In this document: one piece after another, positions 13,399-13,586 of the stretch | How the letters are laid out: every line of letters begins with the position of its first letter | How positions within the stretch are numbered: the stretch's first letter is position 1 | DNA from: an uncultured Lachnospiraceae bacterium | GTDB lineage: Bacteria > Bacillota > Clostridia > Lachnospirales > Lachnospiraceae | DNA: 13,586 nt | Direction: 5' to 3' | NCBI GenBank assembly: GCA_910586755.1 | Contig: CAJUJM010000047.1 | Location: 1-13,586, forward strand | Position numbers and translations under genes: made by a program | The notes under the pieces: model-generated | Databases searched by the model: none | Told to the model about the DNA's origin: nothing | Seen by the model: only the letters and a program-made list of their open reading frames with translations

Positions 13399-13586
13399 AT
13401 GTTAGATGCAAGAAAAGTTAAAGCGGAAAAGCCGCAGAATATCAGATGGAGGAATGAAAGCGCCATAGTGGCTCTCCTCCAAAACAACATGGAAATGACC
13501 ATTCCTGAGATGGCCAAGAGACTGGAATTAAGCAGGACAGCTGCTACCCAGACAGTAAATAAGCTTTGCCGCGAAGGCGTATTGAA
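13399..13586 (+). CDS. ROK-family transcriptional repressor, N-terminal part (cut by window end)
   Basis: The first 62 codons are visible. Residues 14-30 (NIRWRNESAIVALLQNN) followed by TIPEMAKRLELSR and TAATQTVNKLCREGVL form a winged helix-turn-helix of the type that opens ROK-family repressors (XylR/NagC-like), whose C-terminal sugar-kinase-like domain would lie beyond the edge. A MarR-type protein is the alternative, since the diagnostic ROK motifs are outside the window. AAAGAGGAC precedes ATG 13399, 29 bp after the galM stop with no terminator between, so it belongs to the sugar operon. It probably represses that operon in response to its sugar (inference). Confidence 0.75.
   Translation, partial: MLDARKVKAEKPQNIRWRNESAIVALLQNNMEMTIPEMAKRLELSRTAATQTVNKLCREGVL

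Overview
The window looks like chromosome from a low-to-moderate G+C Firmicute, most likely a Lachnospiraceae-type gut Clostridia. This rests on strong AAAGGAGG-like ribosome binding sites, TTGACA/TATAAT promoters, AT-rich intergenic DNA and the protein families present. No tRNA, rRNA, CRISPR array or complete insertion sequence was seen.

Left end (1-2460): a patchwork of damaged genes. A DUF4143-type AAA ATPase (84-1193, +) is open but lacks its Walker A segment. It abuts the 3'-truncated end of a TRAP-transporter large permease (about 1160-2194, -). The 5' end of that permease abuts the last ~48 codons of a glucosamine-6-phosphate deaminase-like gene (about 2193-2339, +). A minus-strand terminator (2424-2460) closes the next unit.

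Redox pair (2469-3640, -): two overlapping flavodoxin-fold genes. The first carries a C-x2-C-x2-C-x7-C motif like that of iron-sulfur flavoproteins. The second is an NAD(P)H-dependent FMN reductase-like protein.

Repressor and rod (3912-5260, +): an XRE/S24 LexA-like repressor is followed 29 bp later by a small protein whose middle is 14 uninterrupted heptads, encoded by a 21-bp minisatellite. About 400 bp of non-coding DNA follows, with a long hairpin terminator and then the promoter of the next operon.

Signalling operon (5669-9814, +): a 7TM hybrid histidine kinase (HisKA, HATPase, receiver, Hpt), a lone receiver, a CheX-type phosphatase and a second lone receiver. The genes are tightly packed and end in a strong terminator (9881-9925). 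Every phosphorelay residue is present, but no protein has a DNA-binding or enzymatic output domain and no other chemotaxis gene is visible. This is the most interesting candidate system in the window.

Regulator pair (9996-11074, +): a near-consensus promoter drives an unrecognised 126-aa charged protein, translationally coupled to a LytTR transcription factor whose receiver-like domain has lost the phospho-acceptor Asp and the conserved Lys.

Sugar unit (11211-13586, +): an MFS sugar-type permease is coupled by an ATGA overlap to galactose mutarotase. A ROK-type repressor follows and runs off the right edge. The MFS promoter has a perfect -10, no recognisable -35, and nearby dyad and AgrA-like sequences, which suggests activation by a regulator, possibly the adjacent LytTR protein (inference).
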